A stretch of 8,168 nt of DNA from contig JAKONF010000125.1 of the NCBI GenBank assembly GCA_022702085.1, forward strand, positions 1 to 8,168, in the 5' to 3' direction. The notes under the pieces are model-generated. The model was not told the DNA's origin. It did no database searches and was given only the letters and a program-made list of their open reading frames with translations. This document shows, piece after piece, positions 6,389 to 8,168 of this stretch (positions within the stretch are counted from its first letter, which is position 1; each line of letters opens with the position of its first letter). The position numbers were made by a program, and so were the translations under genes. The stretch is from Rickettsiaceae bacterium. GTDB lineage: Bacteria > Pseudomonadota > Alphaproteobacteria > Rickettsiales > Rickettsiaceae.

Positions 6389-7870
6389 ATGAAAGAGATT
6401 ACAAAACTGACTATTTGTCAAGCACTTGAGAAATTAAAAAACAAAGAATTTTTAAGTATTGAATTAACTAAAGCTCATATCGAAAATATCGAAAGACATA
6501 AAAATCTCAATGCTTTTATCACTGAAACATTTGATATAGCTCTATCACAAGCTTTAAGGGCTGACGTAAACTACTTGGAGGGAAATGCCAAGAAACTTGA
6601 AGGTATTCCTATTGGCGTTAAAGATCTGTTTTGTACAAATAATGTCTTTACTACCTCTGCTTCAAAAATATTAGCTAATTTTGTGCCTCATTATGAATCA
6701 ACAGTGAGTCACAAAGTTTTAGTAGAAGGCGCAGTTATGCTTGGTAAAACTAACATGGATGAGATGGCCATGGGTTCTTCTAATCTTACTAGTTATTTTG
6801 GTAAAGTAATTAATCCTTGGAAGGCTTTAGGTAGTGATCAAGAGCTTGTACCTGGCGGCTCATCTGGTGGCTCTTCAGCTGCAGTTAGTGGTTTTTTGAG
6901 CATGGCAGCTTTAGGTAGCGATACTGGCGGCTCTGTACGCCAGCCTGCATCTTTTACTGGTACAGTTGGCATTAAACCCACTTATGGTAGATGTTCCCGG
7001 TGGGGTATGATTGCTTTTGCAAGTTCACTTGATCAAGCAGGTGTAATCTCAAGAGACGTAGAAGACGCAGCTTTAATGCTTGAGTGTATGATGGGTTTTG
7101 ATAAAAAAGATTCAACTTCTTTAAATTTACCAGTGCCAGAATTACGTAGTGCCTGTCATGCTTCTATCAAAGGCATGAAGATAGGTATACCTTATGACTT
7201 AATGAATATTGAAGGTATTAGCGCAGAAATTATAACTATATGGAATCAATCAATTGCAGACCTTAAAAGTCAGGGCGCTGAAATTGTTAGCGTTGAATTA
7301 CCTCATGCTAAATATGCTTTGCCTACTTATTATGTTTTGGCACCAGCTGAAGCTTCATCAAATCTATCAAGATATGATGGCGTCAGATATGGTTTAAGAG
7401 AAGAAAGAGAAGGCATTAGTCTAGACGAGATGTATACTTTAACGCGTAATAGCGGTTTTGGCACAGAAGTCAAGCGCCGCATCATGATTGGTACTCATGT
7501 ACTTTCTTCATCATTCATGGACGCTTATTATTTAAAAGCTCAAAAAATGCGCCGTTTAATCGCTAATGATTTTAAGAATGCTTTCAAGAAAGCTAATGCG
7601 ATTTTGCTTCCCTCAACGCCAACTGCTGCTTTTGCTATTGATCAAAAACAAGATAATCCTGTTACTATGTATCTTAATGATATTTTCACAATTCCTGCGA
7701 GCCTTGCAGGCTTGCCATGCATTTCTGTTCCCTCAGCTCTTAATAAAGAGGGGTTACCACTGGGAATGCAGATCGTGGGGCCTGCTTTAGATGAATATAA
7801 TGTTATCAAAGTTGCTAGAGCTGTAGAAATAGCCGCTAGTCATTTGAATTTTACGCCAAGAGGTTTTTAG
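6389..7870 (+). CDS. gatA: Glutamyl-tRNA(Gln)/aspartyl-tRNA(Asn) amidotransferase subunit A
   Basis: Amidase-signature subunit that releases ammonia from glutamine for transfer to the tRNA-bound amino acid. The 493-residue length matches GatA (usually 480-495). The Ser-cisSer-Lys triad is intact: Lys78 in GVKDLF, Ser158 in [12 protein letters not shown] and the nucleophile Ser182 in [12 protein letters not shown]. These are followed by [20 protein letters not shown] and the C-terminal [14 protein letters not shown] and GMQIVGP segments typical of the family. Tyr-rich [11 protein letters not shown], near the glutaminase channel in GatA, is also present. The gene starts 1 nt after the gatC stop and ends 3 nt before gatB, an evident operon. 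The ATG at 6389 is preferred over an in-frame TTG three codons earlier because of the AAGGTGA site. All key residues are present and the gene looks functional. Confidence 0.97.
   Translation: MKEITKLTICQALEKLKNKEFLSIELTKAHIENIERHKNLNAFITETFDIALSQALRADVNYLEGNAKKLEGIPIGVKDLFCTNNVFTTSASKILANFVPHYESTVSHKVLVEGAVMLGKTNMDEMAMGSSNLTSYFGKVINPWKALGSDQELVPGGSSGGSSAAVSGFLSMAALGSDTGGSVRQPASFTGTVGIKPTYGRCSRWGMIAFASSLDQAGVISRDVEDAALMLECMMGFDKKDSTSLNLPVPELRSACHASIKGMKIGIPYDLMNIEGISAEIITIWNQSIADLKSQGAEIVSVELPHAKYALPTYYVLAPAEASSNLSRYDGVRYGLREEREGISLDEMYTLTRNSGFGTEVKRRIMIGTHVLSSSFMDAYYLKAQKMRRLIANDFKNAFKKANAILLPSTPTAAFAIDQKQDNPVTMYLNDIFTIPASLAGLPCISVPSALNKEGLPLGMQIVGPALDEYNVIKVARAVEIAASHLNFTPRGF
7858..7863 (+). 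promoter_or_regulatory. Shine-Dalgarno site of gatB
   Basis: AAGAGG in the last codons of gatA, 10 nt before the gatB ATG at 7874. Confidence 0.5.
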
Positions 7871-7873
7871 ATT

Positions 7874-8168
7874 ATGATTATCGAAGGTAAAACTGGTCAA
7901 TGGGAATGTGTAATTGGTTTAGAAATTCATGCTCAAATCTCATCTAAATCAAAATTATTCTCAGGAGCAGCTACAGATTTTGGCGCAGCTCCAAATTCAC
8001 AAGTATCGCTAATAGATGCTGCTATGCCTGGTATGCTGCCTACCCTTAATGAACATTGCGTATCTCTGGCAGTAGCTACAGGACTCAGCTTAAACGCTAA
8101 AATCAATAAGACTTCAGCATTTGATCGTAAAAATTATTTTTATGCAGACCTTCCGCAGGGTTATCAAA
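7874..8168 (+). CDS. gatB: Asp/Glu-tRNA amidotransferase subunit B, N-terminal part
   Basis: Kinase/transamidase subunit that activates the carboxyl group of tRNA-bound Glu or Asp with ATP and accepts ammonia from GatA. Only the first 98 residues are inside the window; GatB is normally about 475-490. The start shows the signature [23 protein letters not shown] (11-33), then [13 protein letters not shown] (48-60) and [16 protein letters not shown] near the edge, part of the catalytic cradle. It follows gatA by 3 nt with its own ribosome site. Nothing in the visible part is abnormal. Confidence 0.96.
   Translation, partial: MIIEGKTGQWECVIGLEIHAQISSKSKLFSGAATDFGAAPNSQVSLIDAAMPGMLPTLNEHCVSLAVATGLSLNAKINKTSAFDRKNYFYADLPQGYQ

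Noticed and set aside
7566..7790. 74-codon plus-strand reading frame inside gatA
   Set aside because: Out-of-frame shadow of a fully conserved gatA segment.

Overview
This AT-rich window carries compact bacterial housekeeping operons. It most likely comes from an intracellular alphaproteobacterium of the order Rickettsiales, probably close to Rickettsiaceae. Three things support that placement: the low GC content (judged by eye, not computed), the FabH active-site variant HANCSAAS, which I recall from rickettsial FabH, and the bamE / rpmF-fabH-ihfA-merR neighbourhood together with a gatCAB operon. No mobile element, CRISPR array, tRNA or rRNA was seen.

Layout: (1) Positions 1-2095, minus strand, hold an AEC-family permease followed after 27 nt by the N-terminal 368 residues of a malic enzyme, a plausible dicarboxylate uptake and malate-to-pyruvate pair. 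(2) Positions 2117-3641 look like lineage-specific accessory DNA. They contain a small polytopic membrane-protein gene on the minus strand that seems broken by two homopolymer indels, and a divergent PAP2-like integral membrane protein lacking both canonical phosphate-binding arginines. (3) Positions 3625-5414, minus strand, are a tight cluster rpmF > fabH > IHF/HU-like > MerR-like. plsX, which usually sits between rpmF and fabH or directly before fabH in alphaproteobacteria, is absent. (4) From 5415 to the end, plus strand, come a divergent BamE-like lipoprotein gene and then gatC-gatA-gatB (gatB partial), the tRNA-dependent amidotransferase operon.

How they work together: the gatCAB products make Gln-tRNA(Gln) and/or Asn-tRNA(Asn) by amidation. 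FabH starts fatty-acid synthesis, L32 is a ribosomal protein, BamE serves outer-membrane protein assembly, and the IHF/MerR pair are DNA-binding proteins carried in the same transcript. The permease and malic enzyme would feed pyruvate and reducing power.

I found no convincing undescribed multi-gene system. The observations most worth checking are the excised plsX, the Pro-to-Phe change at the DNA-intercalating position of the IHF-like protein, the degenerate PAP2 protein with its unexplained C-terminal membrane half, and the double-frameshifted small membrane gene.
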